The notes under the pieces are model-generated. The model did no database searches and was not told the origin of the DNA. It was given only the letters and a program-made list of their open reading frames with translations. 64,000 nt of DNA, taken from contig NZ_CP013421.1 of assembly GCF_001718695.1 (NCBI RefSeq), positions 806,001 to 870,000 on the forward strand. Reading direction: 5' to 3'. The position numbers were made by a program, and so were the translations under genes. The stretch's first letter is position 1, and every line of letters begins with the position of its first letter. Positions 37,150 through 46,836 of this stretch are shown here, one piece after another. The DNA is from Burkholderia ubonensis (GTDB taxonomy: Bacteria; Pseudomonadota; Gammaproteobacteria; Burkholderiales; Burkholderiaceae).

Positions 37150-37497
37150 GTGCCTATCAGTAAGCCTAGTCATTACGTGGAAAGCATCGAAATTCTGACC
37201 GAGCCGGAGCGCCGTCGTCGGCGCACGGCGCAAGAAAAAATCGCCATCGTGCAGGAAACATTGGAGCCGGGAGCGTCGGTGTCGGCCGTTGCACGTCGGC
37301 ACGGCGTCAACGCCAACCAAGTGTTCGGCTGGCGCAAGCAATACCAGGAAGGCAGTCTGGCGGCGGTGAAGGCAGGCGAAACCGTTGTGCCGGCATCTGA
37401 GCTGGCCGCCGCCATCAAGGAACTGCAACGGCTACTCGGGAAGAAGACGCTGGAGGTCGAAATCCTGAAAGAAGCCGTGGAATGGGGCCGTTCATAA
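37150..37497 (+). CDS. IS2-group transposase orfA
   Basis: A 115-residue DNA-binding subunit starting at GTG. It contains [20 protein letters not shown] and the helix-turn-helix [21 protein letters not shown]. The leucine-zipper-like tail is [20 protein letters not shown]. It overlaps orfB by 16 bases; a programmed frameshift normally fuses the two. Confidence 0.9.
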   Translation: MPISKPSHYVESIEILTEPERRRRRTAQEKIAIVQETLEPGASVSAVARRHGVNANQVFGWRKQYQEGSLAAVKAGETVVPASELAAAIKELQRLLGKKTLEVEILKEAVEWGRS

Positions 37498-38375
37498 AAC
37501 CTGATTGCGCGCTCGCCCTTGCTGCCGGGGGACGACCGATGAAGACGGTCTGCGAAGTTCTCGGCGTGGCGCGCTCTGCCGTGGCGGTGAAGCGAGTTCG
37601 CTCGTCCGACTGGCGCGATGGTCGCCGTGCCCGCGTGACCAACGATGCCGGGCTGGTCGAGGAGATTCAGGCCCATGTGGCGCACCTTCCCACCTACGGC
37701 TACCGCCGTGTCTGGGCGCTGCTGCGCCGCAGTCGGGAGCAGAGCGGTGCGCCGTGCATCAACGTCAAGCGCGTGTATCGGGTCATGCGGGAGCATCAGT
37801 TGCTACTGCGCCGCCCCGGCGTGCGGCAAGACAAGCGGCGGCATGACGGTCGCGTTGCCGTGGACCGCAGCAACACCCGCTGGTGCTCCGATGGCTTCGA
37901 GTTCCGGTGCGACGATGGTACGCCGCTGCGCGTGACGTTTGCGCTGGACTGCTGCGACCGCGAGGCGATTAGCTGGGCAGCAACGACCGGCGGGCATAGC
38001 GGTGATGTGGTGCGCGACGTGATGCTGGCCGCCGTCGAACAGCGCTTCGGCACCACGCAGGCCGCGCAGTCCATCGAATGGCTGACGGACAACGGCTCGG
38101 CCTACATCGACCACCGCACGCGCAGCTTCGCTCGCGAACTGGGTCTTGAGCCGCTGACCACACCGGTCCGTTCGCCGCAGAGCAATGGCATGGCGGAATC
38201 GTTCGTGAAGACCATGAAGCACAATTACGTCGCCTATATGGACAAGCCCGACGCACCAACGGCGCTCTCGCGTCTGGCTATCGCGTTCGAACACTACAAT
38301 GAGCGCCACCCGCACAAAGCCCTGAAATACCGCTCGCCTCGCGAGTTCAGGCGTAATGCGGTGTCATCAACCTAA
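37482..38375 (+). CDS. IS2-group transposase orfB (DDE)
   Basis: A 297-residue integrase-fold transposase subunit. The DDE residues are visible in [20 protein letters not shown] and [13 protein letters not shown], and the C-terminus has [19 protein letters not shown]. No internal stop codon. Probably functional with orfA. Confidence 0.92.
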   Translation: MGPFIKPDCALALAAGGRPMKTVCEVLGVARSAVAVKRVRSSDWRDGRRARVTNDAGLVEEIQAHVAHLPTYGYRRVWALLRRSREQSGAPCINVKRVYRVMREHQLLLRRPGVRQDKRRHDGRVAVDRSNTRWCSDGFEFRCDDGTPLRVTFALDCCDREAISWAATTGGHSGDVVRDVMLAAVEQRFGTTQAAQSIEWLTDNGSAYIDHRTRSFARELGLEPLTTPVRSPQSNGMAESFVKTMKHNYVAYMDKPDAPTALSRLAIAFEHYNERHPHKALKYRSPREFRRNAVSST

Positions 38376-38401
38376 CGGTGTCCGTGTGTCCTCAGTTACA
38401 G

Positions 38402-38542
38402 GGGCAACTCCAGCGAGGCCGTTGACGCGCACGTTGCAGAACTGGTTTGTCGTGGCGTCGATCAAGCGTTTATGGACGAGTATTTCGCGTCCCTGAACGC
38501 GTTGTTGCCAGTACACCTGCGGTCAACGGACGCCTCCTCCTG
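38402..38542 (+). other. open fragment downstream of the IS2-group element
   Basis: The plus strand reads GNSSEAVDAHVAELVCRGVD and [20 protein letters not shown] to a stop, directly after the IS right end. It could be the 3' end of a gene cut by the insertion. No matching 5' part is visible left of the element. Family not recognised. Confidence 0.25.
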
Positions 38543-39632
38543 ACACGGGGCGAGGTGCTGAGGCGTCTTGCTCGTGAGTCGAACGCAGGTATTCCGCAAT
38601 TTCTCGAGCCGTGTCACGTGCACTGCGCATCACACCAATGAGCGTGGCCGAAGCAGCACCGCACCATTCGCCATAGCCGACCAGCCACAAGCGCGGCTCG
38701 TCTTTGGCGCGCGTTCCATCCGTCCTCACCAGCCCATCAGCGTCGCGGATCTGCAGTGCATCGAGATGGCCAAGCGAGGGACGGAAACCAGTGCACCAGA
38801 TCACGGCGTCGACGTGGGAGCGTGAACCATCTGCCCATACGACTCCGTCTGCATCGAAGTGCGAGAACGGCCGCACAGTGTGCAGCACGCCTCGCGTACG
38901 TGCGTCTCGTACCGGTGGCACCATGACGACATCGCCCAAGCCGCCCACCGGAACCCCCGTCGCCTGACCGTCACGGAGTGCTTTCCATTTGGCGGTCGCG
39001 CGTTCGAACAGGATCCGGCCGTCGACATCATCGGGCAGAAACACCGGCTCGTGCAATGTCACCCATGTGGCGCTGCACACCGTCGATACCTCCGCCAGGA
39101 TTTGCGCACCGGAGTTGCCGCCGCCGACGACCAGCACGGCAAGTCCGCTTAAATCGTCCGGATTGCGATACTGCGCCGAATGAATCTGGCGACCGCGAAA
39201 CATTTCGCGTCCGGGATAGTCCGGGATATAGGGGGCGCTCCAGGTGCCGGTCGCGCTCACGACTGCTTGGGCCAGCCACTCACCGCGATCCGTGGTGACA
39301 AGCAAACCCTCGCTGGTGCGAGAAACGGCTTCGACATGAACGGGGCGCTGAACCGGGAGGTGGTAACGACGCTCGTAATTCGCCAGATAGTCGACGACGT
39401 GGTTGCGCGACGGGTACGTGCTATGCGAGATCGGCATCTGCCAGCCCGGAAGTGAACTCCATTCCGCTGGCGAGAACAGGTGCAGGGACTCCCACGTATG
39501 TCGCCAAGCGCCGCCGGGTGCGCTCTGGTCATCTAGCACGACGTAGTCGATCCCCGCGCGGCGCAGGAAGTATGCGGTGGCGAGTCCGGCTTGACCGCCA
39601 CCGATCACCACGACGTCAACGTACATTCGCAT
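38523..39632 (-). CDS. arsO: ArsO-like flavin-dependent monooxygenase
   Basis: A 369-residue flavoprotein. The N-terminal FAD motif is [21 protein letters not shown], the family signature [18 protein letters not shown], and the NADP motif [16 protein letters not shown], ending [14 protein letters not shown] and [17 protein letters not shown]. It matches the YhdJ/CzcO-like monooxygenases named ArsO in arsenic clusters. The adjacent DUF2703 gene and arsA remnant support this. The reaction on arsenicals is not settled. Confidence 0.85.
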   Translation of the reverse strand: MRMYVDVVVIGGGQAGLATAYFLRRAGIDYVVLDDQSAPGGAWRHTWESLHLFSPAEWSSLPGWQMPISHSTYPSRNHVVDYLANYERRYHLPVQRPVHVEAVSRTSEGLLVTTDRGEWLAQAVVSATGTWSAPYIPDYPGREMFRGRQIHSAQYRNPDDLSGLAVLVVGGGNSGAQILAEVSTVCSATWVTLHEPVFLPDDVDGRILFERATAKWKALRDGQATGVPVGGLGDVVMVPPVRDARTRGVLHTVRPFSHFDADGVVWADGSRSHVDAVIWCTGFRPSLGHLDALQIRDADGLVRTDGTRAKDEPRLWLVGYGEWCGAASATLIGVMRSARDTAREIAEYLRSTHEQDASAPRPVSGGGVR

Positions 39633-39669
39633 GTGTTTCCTTCCTATTTTCTAGCTCGGATCCTGCGTG

Positions 39670-40062
39670 CTACCGTGGGCATTGAGCATCAATGCCGCAA
39701 TCAGCCCCGCCCTTCACTAGCAGCGCTTCCGGGATCACCTCGTAGCTCGCGCCTTCGACCTCCACAGTGCGGCATTCCGCATCGCCGCAGACTGCGCAGC
39801 AACGGCTACTGCCGACTGTGCCGTTCAGCCATGCTTCCATCGGCTTTCCGGCGATCCAGATACGATTGGACTCCGCAGGGTTGGTCTTGAAGGCCGCTTC
39901 GTCGATCTCACGCGTTTCCAGGACGGGTTCGATGCCGACCGGCGCCAGGATCTCGCGGAGTTGTCGGGTTGCCCAGTTCACTTCGTCGCCGGTGCCGGCG
40001 CAACGCGGGCAGGTCTTGCCGCTGGTGACGAGTCGTTGCCACAGAATCGGAAGCGCTTTCAT
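39670..40062 (-). CDS. DUF2703 protein of arsenic clusters
   Basis: A 130-residue protein. The typical order is MKALPILWQRLVTSGKTCPR with CPRCAGTG, then ETREIDEAAFKTNPAESNRIWIAGKPMEAWL, then SRCCAVCGDAECRTVEVEG. The paired cysteines suggest metalloid or metal binding. The family (DUF2703) commonly accompanies arsA/arsD/arsO. GGAG precedes the ATG. It lies 37 bases upstream of arsO. Confidence 0.85.
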   Translation of the reverse strand: MKALPILWQRLVTSGKTCPRCAGTGDEVNWATRQLREILAPVGIEPVLETREIDEAAFKTNPAESNRIWIAGKPMEAWLNGTVGSSRCCAVCGDAECRTVEVEGASYEVIPEALLVKGGADCGIDAQCPR

Positions 40063-40082
40063 CGCGTTGCTCCTTCGGGATG

Positions 40083-40480
40083 CTACGTGATTACCCGTTC
40101 CAGGTCGGCTGCCCCGACCGGGGCCTCGGCGAGCCACGGGATCAGCGCGGTTCGCGGCGCCAGGTTGTCCGCTACTCGGCGCACGAACGGCACCTCGTAC
40201 GTACCGCGCTGACATAGCAGTGGATCGGCCGTGCCACCGGCCAGCAGCGACTGGTTGATGACCCACGCGTACGGCGCAATACCTGCGCGCGCACGGTCGG
40301 CGCTCAGGCGTTCCGCTTCGTGAACCGGGGTGGCTTCCGGCAGCGTGACAATCAGGATTCGGGTGTAGTCCGGATCCCGCAAGCGGGGCAGCAACTGACG
40401 AAACGGCTCCGGCATGTCGCCCTGCGTGCGCATCACTCGCGGTGATAGGCCTCGGCCGCATCGAGCAGCAGAATGGTGTG
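40083..40480 (-). pseudogene. arsA: arsA fragment (arsenite-pump ATPase C-terminus)
   Basis: The minus strand carries the last part of ArsA: HTILLLDAAEAYHRE, then, after a frame change at about 40437, PFRQLLPRLRDPDYTRILIV and VTLPEATPVHEAERLSADRA to VGAADLERVI. The N-terminal ATPase domain is missing; the fragment is joined at about 40485 to a piece of an IS5 element. It is not functional as a pump ATPase. Confidence 0.85.
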
Positions 40481-40485
40481 GCCGG

Positions 40486-40632
40486 CCGCGTCACGCGCTT
40501 CTTGCCCGCACTTTCCGCTTCCGCAAAGATCATTTGCCGTTTCATCGTCGTGGACTCGTTCCGTGAACTTTGTTCTACAACGTCCTCGGCTGCGTCAGCG
40601 ATGACCACCGAGGCGGAGAAATCAGTGTTTCC
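40486..40632 (-). mobile_element. partial IS5-family element (left end only)
   Basis: In reverse orientation this holds an IS5 terminus (ATCAGTGTTTCC at 40621-40632) and the start of its transposase (MKRQMIFAEAESAGKKRVTR), nearly identical to the intact element at 41369. It ends inside the arsA fragment, so a deletion joined the two. Confidence 0.85.
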
Positions 40633-40775
40633 CTATGACTTGGGTAGCCAACGTCCAATGCGACCTGGGTCACAGGGTGCCCTCCACTCAAACGCTCGAT
40701 GGCTGTGAGCAGGCAGACCTGCTGGCGCCACTCGGCAAAGCTCACTCCGGTCTGCGCACGGAAAAGCCGGGTATC
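40633..40775 (-). pseudogene. AraC-family regulator fragment
   Basis: The minus strand encodes RLFRAQTGVSFAEWRQQVCL and TAIERLSGGHPVTQVALDVG, the last helix-turn-helix region of an AraC-type regulator. It is cut off at GYPS by the partial IS5 element. The upstream part of the gene is absent; the fragment follows directly on the stop of the exported protein gene. Confidence 0.8.
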
Positions 40776-40781
40776 CGTGCG

Positions 40782-41225
40782 TCAGGTCTCGCAGACAATG
40801 GCCGAAAGCATCATTGGTATGACTTGCTGAACGACTGCCGTGCTGCCTGCTTGCCGTAATTGTGCTTCGACAGACTCGCTCGAACCGAACACCACCGCGC
40901 CATAGATGGGACTCGAAGAAGTCTTACCATTCCCGTGTCTGAAGGTCGGGTCGCCAGGTTGGTATCCGAATACTGCGCGAACGCGTAGGCCATATACAGT
41001 TAGATTCGTCCCGTGCGTGGGGCGAAACGCATTGACTGAGTTCGCCTCGACGCGAATCGGGGTGGGGTCGATCAAATGACTATTGATGAGATTGGCGATA
41101 AACGTGTGCGCATTGGATTTGCAGGCAAACTGCTCATCAATCGTGCTCGCGAACCCTGACGTCGGGAAAACTCCGGCGCTCAGTACGACGGCCGAAATCA
41201 AGTGGATGAGAAGGGAGTTTTTCAT
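40782..41225 (-). CDS. exported hypothetical protein
   Basis: A 147-residue protein with a signal peptide (MKNSLLIHLISAVVLSAGVF, cleavage likely after GFA) and a small mature domain (IDEQFACKSNAHTFIANLIN, then LTVYGLRVRAVFGYQPGDPTF). Two cysteines, one near each end. Family not recognised. It lies between inverted copies of IS5 sequence and has lower GC than its neighbours, suggesting transfer. Confidence 0.6.
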   Translation of the reverse strand: MKNSLLIHLISAVVLSAGVFPTSGFASTIDEQFACKSNAHTFIANLINSHLIDPTPIRVEANSVNAFRPTHGTNLTVYGLRVRAVFGYQPGDPTFRHGNGKTSSSPIYGAVVFGSSESVEAQLRQAGSTAVVQQVIPMMLSAIVCET

Positions 41226-41368
41226 GGCGTCAACGGGAAAAACATTCGGCTTGATACCGGAACTTCGCAACGCGTATAAATTACCACATACGTTGATGAA
41301 ATAATGCCGCGTTCTTCGCTGTATTGCATTTCGTTTCTTGAAAAAATCCGAACTGGCGGGTCACCCAA

Positions 41369-42578
41369 GGAAACACTGATTTATCCGGCTCGGTGGTCAT
41401 CGCTGACGCAGCCAAGGACGTTGTAGAAGATAGTTCACGGAACGGGCCCACGACGATGAAACGGCAAATGAGCTTTGCGGAAGCGGAAAGTGCGGGTAAG
41501 AAGCGCGTGACCCGGCGCCAGCGTTTCTTGGACGAGATGGAGAAGCTCGTGCCGTGGTCGCGATTGCTGACGGCAATCGAGCCGTACTACCCGAAAGGCA
41601 CGCGCGGCCGCCCGCCGATCGGTCTGGAGCGGATGCTTCGAATCTACTTCCTGCAGCAGTGGTACAGCCTGTCGGACGAAGGGCTAGAGGATGCGCTGTA
41701 CGACAGCATTGCGATGCGGGCGTTTGCCGGGATTGATCTGGCCGTCGAGAACGTGCCGGATGCGACCACGCTGCTGAAGTTCCGGCGCTTGCTTCTCGAG
41801 CATGACCTGACGCGCAAGCTGTTCGACGAGATTGGCATCTCGCTGTGCGAACGCGGGCTGATGATGAAGGAAGGCACGCTGGTCGATGCGACGATCATCG
41901 AAGCGCCGCCGTCGACCAAGAACGCCGAGAAGCGTCGCGATCCGGACATGCATCAAACGAAGAAAGGCAACGAGTGGCACTTCGGCATGAAGGCGCACAT
42001 CGGCGTCGATGCCGATTCGGGGCTGGTTCACAGCGTGGTCGGCACGTCCGCCAACGTGTCGGATGTTTCGCAAGCACACGCGCTGTTGCACGGTCACGAG
42101 CAAGAAGCGTTCGGCGATGCGGGCTACATCGGCGTAGACAAGCGCGATGAGATGAAAAGCAAGTCGGTGAAGTGGCGTGTGGCGGCCAAGCGAGGAAAGC
42201 TCAAGGCGATGCAGGACGGTGCGCAGAAGGATCTGATGATCGCGCTCGAGCGAACCAAGGCGCAAATCCGCGCGCGGGTCGAGCATCCGTTTCATGTCGT
42301 CAAGAACCTGTTTGGTCATCGCAAGGTGCGCTACAAGGGGCTGCTCAAGAACACGGCGCAGCTGTTCAGTCTGTTCGCCTTGGCGAATCTGGTGATCGCG
42401 CGAAACCGGCTGCGCTCGCTTCATGGGAGAAGTCCGTCATGCGTGTGAGAAATGCGAGAAATAAGGCGCATCCTCGGGGCAAACTGCTCCGAATGGGCGG
42501 CGCTTCGCTTCGGTATCCGGCCATTCCCCGCCCACATCGCCGACCACCTCGCGCGATCGCCTATTAATCAGTGTTTCC
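41369..42578 (+). mobile_element. insertion sequence, IS5 family
   Basis: A complete element of 1210 bases with terminal inverted repeats GGAAACACTGATT at the left and its complement at the right. The flanks CCAA (left) and CTAA (right) resemble the YTAR target of the IS5 subgroup but are not identical. One intact transposase gene. A partial copy of its left end lies inverted at 40486-40632. Confidence 0.9.
41456..42448 (+). CDS. IS5-family transposase (DDE)
   Basis: A 330-residue transposase starting MKRQMSFAEAESAGKKRVTR. The catalytic triad lies in LVDATIIEAPPS, AFGDAGYIGVDK and VEHPFHVVKNLFGHRKVRY. The frame is open for 21 codons before the chosen ATG, but the element's usual start is here. 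No stop codon or frameshift. Confidence 0.93.
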   Translation: MKRQMSFAEAESAGKKRVTRRQRFLDEMEKLVPWSRLLTAIEPYYPKGTRGRPPIGLERMLRIYFLQQWYSLSDEGLEDALYDSIAMRAFAGIDLAVENVPDATTLLKFRRLLLEHDLTRKLFDEIGISLCERGLMMKEGTLVDATIIEAPPSTKNAEKRRDPDMHQTKKGNEWHFGMKAHIGVDADSGLVHSVVGTSANVSDVSQAHALLHGHEQEAFGDAGYIGVDKRDEMKSKSVKWRVAAKRGKLKAMQDGAQKDLMIALERTKAQIRARVEHPFHVVKNLFGHRKVRYKGLLKNTAQLFSLFALANLVIARNRLRSLHGRSPSCV

Positions 42579-42787
42579 CTAAACGGTGCGTGAATGTAGT
42601 TAAGACTCCGGCCGTTCTATCTTTTCAAACCGTCGAAGCCAATCTGCCATTAATCCCATGCCGAAGCAAGCCGATTTATTTCTCGATGCATCAGGGATTG
42701 GTTCACATCGACCGGTTCAACGGAAACCACGATTGGCAGGCGCATGCGCCCCCCAACCGTCCATCAAAGATCTCGACGCGTCACAAA

Positions 42788-44485
42788 CTAGAATGACTGC
42801 CAGCTCGCAGCGCTTTCATTGGCAACGACTGCGGCCTCGGTTTTGCGTTGAACCGTCTTTCGCACAGCCGGCTTCGGGCGCGGCTGGACCTCTGCCGCGC
42901 GCTCCGTTGGGCTGGCCGCGACCGCCATCCCGTCCGGCAGGCGGAAGATCGAAACCAGTTCGCGCAACGCGTTCGACTGTGATGCCATCGACTGCGCCGC
43001 AGCGGATGCCTCCTCCACGAGCGCGGCGTTCTGTTGCGTGACCTCGTCCATCTGCATGACCGCCTGGTTGACCTGCTCGATGCCGGTATGCTGCTCGACC
43101 GACGCCGACGCAATTTCGCCCATGAGGTCGGTGACGCGCTTTACCGCGACGACGACCTCGTTCATCGTGGCGCCGGCGTTGTCGACGAGAGACGTGCCGG
43201 CCTCCACTTTGGCCACCGACTGACTGATCAGCTCCTTGATCTCCTTGGCCGCCGAAGCGCTTCGCTGCGCAAGCGCGCGCACTTCGCTCGCCACCACGGC
43301 GAAGCCGCGACCTTGCTCGCCGGCCCGGGCTGCCTCAACGGCCGCGTTCAGTGCGAGGATGTTCGTCTGGAAGGCGATGCCCTCGATGACGGCGATAATT
43401 TCAGCGACCTTTGCCGAGCTGTCGGAAATGTCGTGCATCGTGTCGACGACCTTCGCCACCACCTGCCCGCCTCGGACCGCGACCTCAGAAGCATTGCCGG
43501 CAAGCGTGTTCCCCTGCCGCGCGTTTTCCGTGTTCTGTTTGACCGTCGCCGTCAACTGCTCCATGCTGGCCGCAGTTTCCTCGAGCGAGGCCGCCTGCTC
43601 CTCGGTACGCTGGCTGAGATCGGTGTTGCCGGCAGCAATCTGCGCCGAGCCCGACGCGATGCTTTCGCTGCTCGAGCGCACGCGACTCACCACGTCCAGC
43701 AGCCGCGCATTCATATTCCTCATCGCGAGCAGAAGCTGACTCGTCTCGTCGCGACCGGATACTTCGATATTGGACGTCAGATCGCCGCGCGCGACCGTCT
43801 CCGCGATGCCGACTGCGCGACCGAGCGGTGTGACGATGGAACGGGTAATCAACCATGCGACAGCGACCGACAGCAGCAGCGCCGTGCCGCACAACACACC
43901 GGTCAACAGGAGCGTCGAGTGATAGTTGGTTGCCGCTTCGGCCGTCGCGACGCCAGCGCCCGCGCGATTCAACTTTACTTCTTGCTCGATCAGATCTAGC
44001 GCCTGCGCGAACAACGTTGCAGCCTCACCCGTTGCGAGCGATCTGGCCGCAGCCAATCCGGCATCGCCCGCTTCCGACAGCGTCAGAAGTTTAGCGTCGG
44101 ATGCCAGGAATGCGTCCCAGGCCCTACTCAGATTGTCGAAACGTTGCCGCTCCTCAGGCGAAGACACGCGCTTCTCATAGCTGGCCATCGCAGCTTTCAT
44201 GGATGCCAGCGCGGCATCGTGCTGACTACGCTGGCTATTCTTCGCCGAAGCCTCACTTTCCAGCACGGACCGGAGGGTAGCCCGCCGGACGCCGTTGGCG
44301 AGCGCCCTGATTTCACCCAATGTCTGAACGCTGACGAGCCAGTTGTCGGCGATCTCGCGGGTGCCCTCATAAATTCGCGATGCCTGCAACATGGCGAGTC
44401 CGCCCGTCACCATCAGCAGCAGCAACGTAATGCCAAAACCCACTCTGAGGCGAGTTCCAATGCGCAGGTTAACTAAGTACTTCAT
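42788..44485 (-). CDS. methyl-accepting chemotaxis protein
   Basis: A 565-residue receptor. A first membrane span ([17 protein letters not shown]) is followed by a periplasmic four-helix-bundle sensor (about residues 35-190), a second span ([22 protein letters not shown]) and a HAMP domain. The signalling domain has the hairpin [34 protein letters not shown]. The last residues SWQSF fit the xWxxF CheR-docking pentapeptide, which is uncommon among Burkholderia receptors. GGAG precedes the ATG. Ligand unknown. Confidence 0.94.
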   Translation of the reverse strand: MKYLVNLRIGTRLRVGFGITLLLLMVTGGLAMLQASRIYEGTREIADNWLVSVQTLGEIRALANGVRRATLRSVLESEASAKNSQRSQHDAALASMKAAMASYEKRVSSPEERQRFDNLSRAWDAFLASDAKLLTLSEAGDAGLAAARSLATGEAATLFAQALDLIEQEVKLNRAGAGVATAEAATNYHSTLLLTGVLCGTALLLSVAVAWLITRSIVTPLGRAVGIAETVARGDLTSNIEVSGRDETSQLLLAMRNMNARLLDVVSRVRSSSESIASGSAQIAAGNTDLSQRTEEQAASLEETAASMEQLTATVKQNTENARQGNTLAGNASEVAVRGGQVVAKVVDTMHDISDSSAKVAEIIAVIEGIAFQTNILALNAAVEAARAGEQGRGFAVVASEVRALAQRSASAAKEIKELISQSVAKVEAGTSLVDNAGATMNEVVVAVKRVTDLMGEIASASVEQHTGIEQVNQAVMQMDEVTQQNAALVEEASAAAQSMASQSNALRELVSIFRLPDGMAVAASPTERAAEVQPRPKPAVRKTVQRKTEAAVVANESAASWQSF

Positions 44486-44696
44486 AAGCCATTCTCCATT
44501 TGACGTTCCATATAACGACTTAGTCTCATCAAGCCGACCGGCGATCGAGCGCAAAATCGACGCATCCGATCGCCATCGAAATCACTGCAGTTGCGCCCGG
44601 TATTCCGGGTCGCTTGGCGACTTCCTTCGGCCGGCGAGGGGTCCGCGAGACGCATTCGGCCTTCGCAGACGTGCCAGGCAAAGGAAGCGCCATCGG

Positions 44697-45887
44697 CTAT
44701 CTCTGTCCTTGCCCCTCCGATGTGGAATTCCGTCCGCGCTCGAATATCTCGGCAGCGCCGAGCAGCTCTCCGAGCTTGCCGGACCGCCCGGTAAGGGCCG
44801 CTTTCATACCGAGCTCGAGCGGCAGTTCCTCTGCGAACTCATCCTGTTGCCGGCCGTAGACGACATGCAATAGCGAAAGCATGCCGGTCAGGTACGCGGT
44901 CTGTGCGAAGGCCGTCTCGTTCGGGGACTCGAAGAGCGCGACGTCCAGCATGAAGGAAGCACGTTGTCTGGCTAGCGCGATCAGCGGATCTCGACAGACC
45001 GTCTCCGGATCGGGATGGTTGTAGAGCAGCAGGCTGCACCACTGGAATAGCCGTGTAGTGCCGATCGCAGCGAGTGCGTGATGCAGCGAAGCGATGGCCG
45101 TGCGCTTCGGGTTCACGTTGCCGGAGCAGTTGGCGAGGCGCAGAACCTGCGCCACCAGCACGGGCATGTCGGATAGCGCGTGAATGACGCGATGATCGTC
45201 AGCGTCTTCGATCAGCAGGTTGAGCAGATTCAACAACTGTCCCAGATCAGGTACCAGACGGCGTGCTTCCATCACCTGTGGTCTGCTGAAGTAAAAGCCC
45301 TGAACCATGTCGCAGCCGCTGCCAATTGCAGCATGCCACTGTTCGTGGCTATCGATCTTCTCGGCAACCACGATCTTGCCGGCGCGTTTCAAATCGCCCA
45401 CCATCGCGCGCGCGCTCGGCGCGTCGAATGCCGGCCACTCGAGCTTGACGATGTCGACTGCCGGCAGAAACGCGACGATGTCGGGCGTGAGCTTCGCGAC
45501 ATCGTCGAGCGCCACGCGAAAGCCGGCTGCGCGCAATGCATTGCAGCGCTTTTTCAGCGACTCGTCGAGTTCACACGATTCGAGGACTTCGAGCACGAAT
45601 CGCGGACCGGTCAAGATCTGCGGCACATCGGAGTGCAGGAAATGCGACGTGCAATTCAGGTATCCGTCGAGGCCCGCGAGCACCGTATCGAGGCCCAACG
45701 CACCCACGGTACGCTCGACGACATGTGCGGTGCTGCCGAAGCCGTCGACGACATCGGCGGTGGCCGTGTGGCCGTTCCTGAACAGCAGTTCGTAGGCGAC
45801 GGTCCGGCCGTCCCGGTCGACGATAGGCTGGCGTGCGACGAACGTCGATGCGCCCTGATTGAGTACCCGTTGCCAAGCCTCCATCAT
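44697..45887 (-). CDS. EAL-like/HDOD-domain signalling protein
   Basis: A 396-residue protein of the YuxH type: an EAL-like domain (FVARQPIVDRDGRTVAYELLFRN, KLEWPAFD, VVAEKIDSHEQW, GFYFSRPQ) followed by an HDOD domain (LLNLLIEDADDHRVIHALSD, LLRLANCSGN-like segment). The canonical EAL triplet is replaced by ELL, so catalytic activity on cyclic di-GMP is doubtful; it may bind it or relay signals. It lies 200 bases upstream of the chemotaxis receptor on the same strand. Confidence 0.85.
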   Translation of the reverse strand: MMEAWQRVLNQGASTFVARQPIVDRDGRTVAYELLFRNGHTATADVVDGFGSTAHVVERTVGALGLDTVLAGLDGYLNCTSHFLHSDVPQILTGPRFVLEVLESCELDESLKKRCNALRAAGFRVALDDVAKLTPDIVAFLPAVDIVKLEWPAFDAPSARAMVGDLKRAGKIVVAEKIDSHEQWHAAIGSGCDMVQGFYFSRPQVMEARRLVPDLGQLLNLLNLLIEDADDHRVIHALSDMPVLVAQVLRLANCSGNVNPKRTAIASLHHALAAIGTTRLFQWCSLLLYNHPDPETVCRDPLIALARQRASFMLDVALFESPNETAFAQTAYLTGMLSLLHVVYGRQQDEFAEELPLELGMKAALTGRSGKLGELLGAAEIFERGRNSTSEGQGQR

Positions 45888-46836
45888 TCCCTGATTCCCC
45901 GTTTTTTTGTCTCTTGTTGCTGTCGCTAGATGCGCTGCGCGGTTCCTACAACGTAACCGAGCCGATGGCCGGTTCGAAGCGTTACGGCACGCACCACATG
46001 TACGAAATATTTTGGACCGCCGCCAGTTGCCGGGCATCCAGGCACAAGCCGTCCGTGCTCCTCGAGCGACTTACTCGCGCAGACGAAAGGAGGCGATCGT
46101 CGCCGCTTCCGTCAACTGCATAAGACGACCGCCGAAGCGCCGCCCTTACGGTTTCTTTGGGCGTATCGCGCGCCGGCGTCCCTCCATCCTCCACATCGGC
46201 CCGATTCCCGTCCCCATCGCATCAGATGCCGACAGCCATGGACGTCATGCTCTTCTTCCGCGCGACTACTATGTCGGCAAATTGCAAGTTAACTGTAATT
46301 TATGCGTTTGCCAACGGGGAGATTTTTCGCAACATGAGGGAGTATTTCGGCTGACTTGCGCTGCTGCGGACGCATCGCTATGCGAGCGGGCCGGGCGAGC
46401 TGATCCAAGCTGCGAGCCCGCTTCGAGCGGCGGCGCGATATTCATACTGCGTGGCTCACGCTTGCCGTCATCATCATTTGCGCCCGCTTCGCGAATGCCT
46501 CGTGTAAGCGGATATTAATTTGATTAACGAAGCTCACTATGCCGACCGCGACAATGCACCTTTGCTAGAAACAGAAGGAATCCCGCTCTGCCCGCAAAAG
46601 CCACCGCCACCGCGCGATCGATCACCAGCGACACGACGTCTGCGGCACGGTCAAAGGCCCGTCCTGCGCGGCACAGAAACAACGAGTCTGGTTACATCAC
46701 CCAATCACGCGCGTCAATTAATATTCGACCATACATTTGACTCGAATCAATCTTGGTGCAGCTTTTGCTATGATGCGGCGCGGGCTCTGAAATATGCGCC
46801 CGTTTCCACTCCGCCTGGCAGATCAAAAAGAAATCG
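45888..46836. other. intergenic stretch without a convincing gene
   Basis: About 950 bases between two divergently transcribed cyclic di-GMP genes. It is AT-richer than the surroundings, especially 46270-46780. Open frames here are short, lack ribosome-binding sites and show no family resemblance. It probably holds both promoters. Confidence 0.5.

Larger units (their letters stand above)
37107..38400 (+). mobile_element. insertion sequence, IS3 family, IS2 group
   Basis: An element of about 1.3 kb with overlapping orfA and orfB. Imperfect terminal inverted repeats are visible: GAGGACACGAGGAC near the left end and, complemented, GAGGACACACGGAC near the right end, whose tip is GTTACA. No clear target duplication was found and the left tip looks altered. 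Both transposase frames are intact. Confidence 0.85.

Noticed and set aside
42739..42750. Perfect palindrome GGCGCATGCGCC between IS5 and the chemotaxis gene
   Set aside because: Short, without a loop or T-run, and expected by chance in GC-rich DNA; not a terminator or convincing operator.
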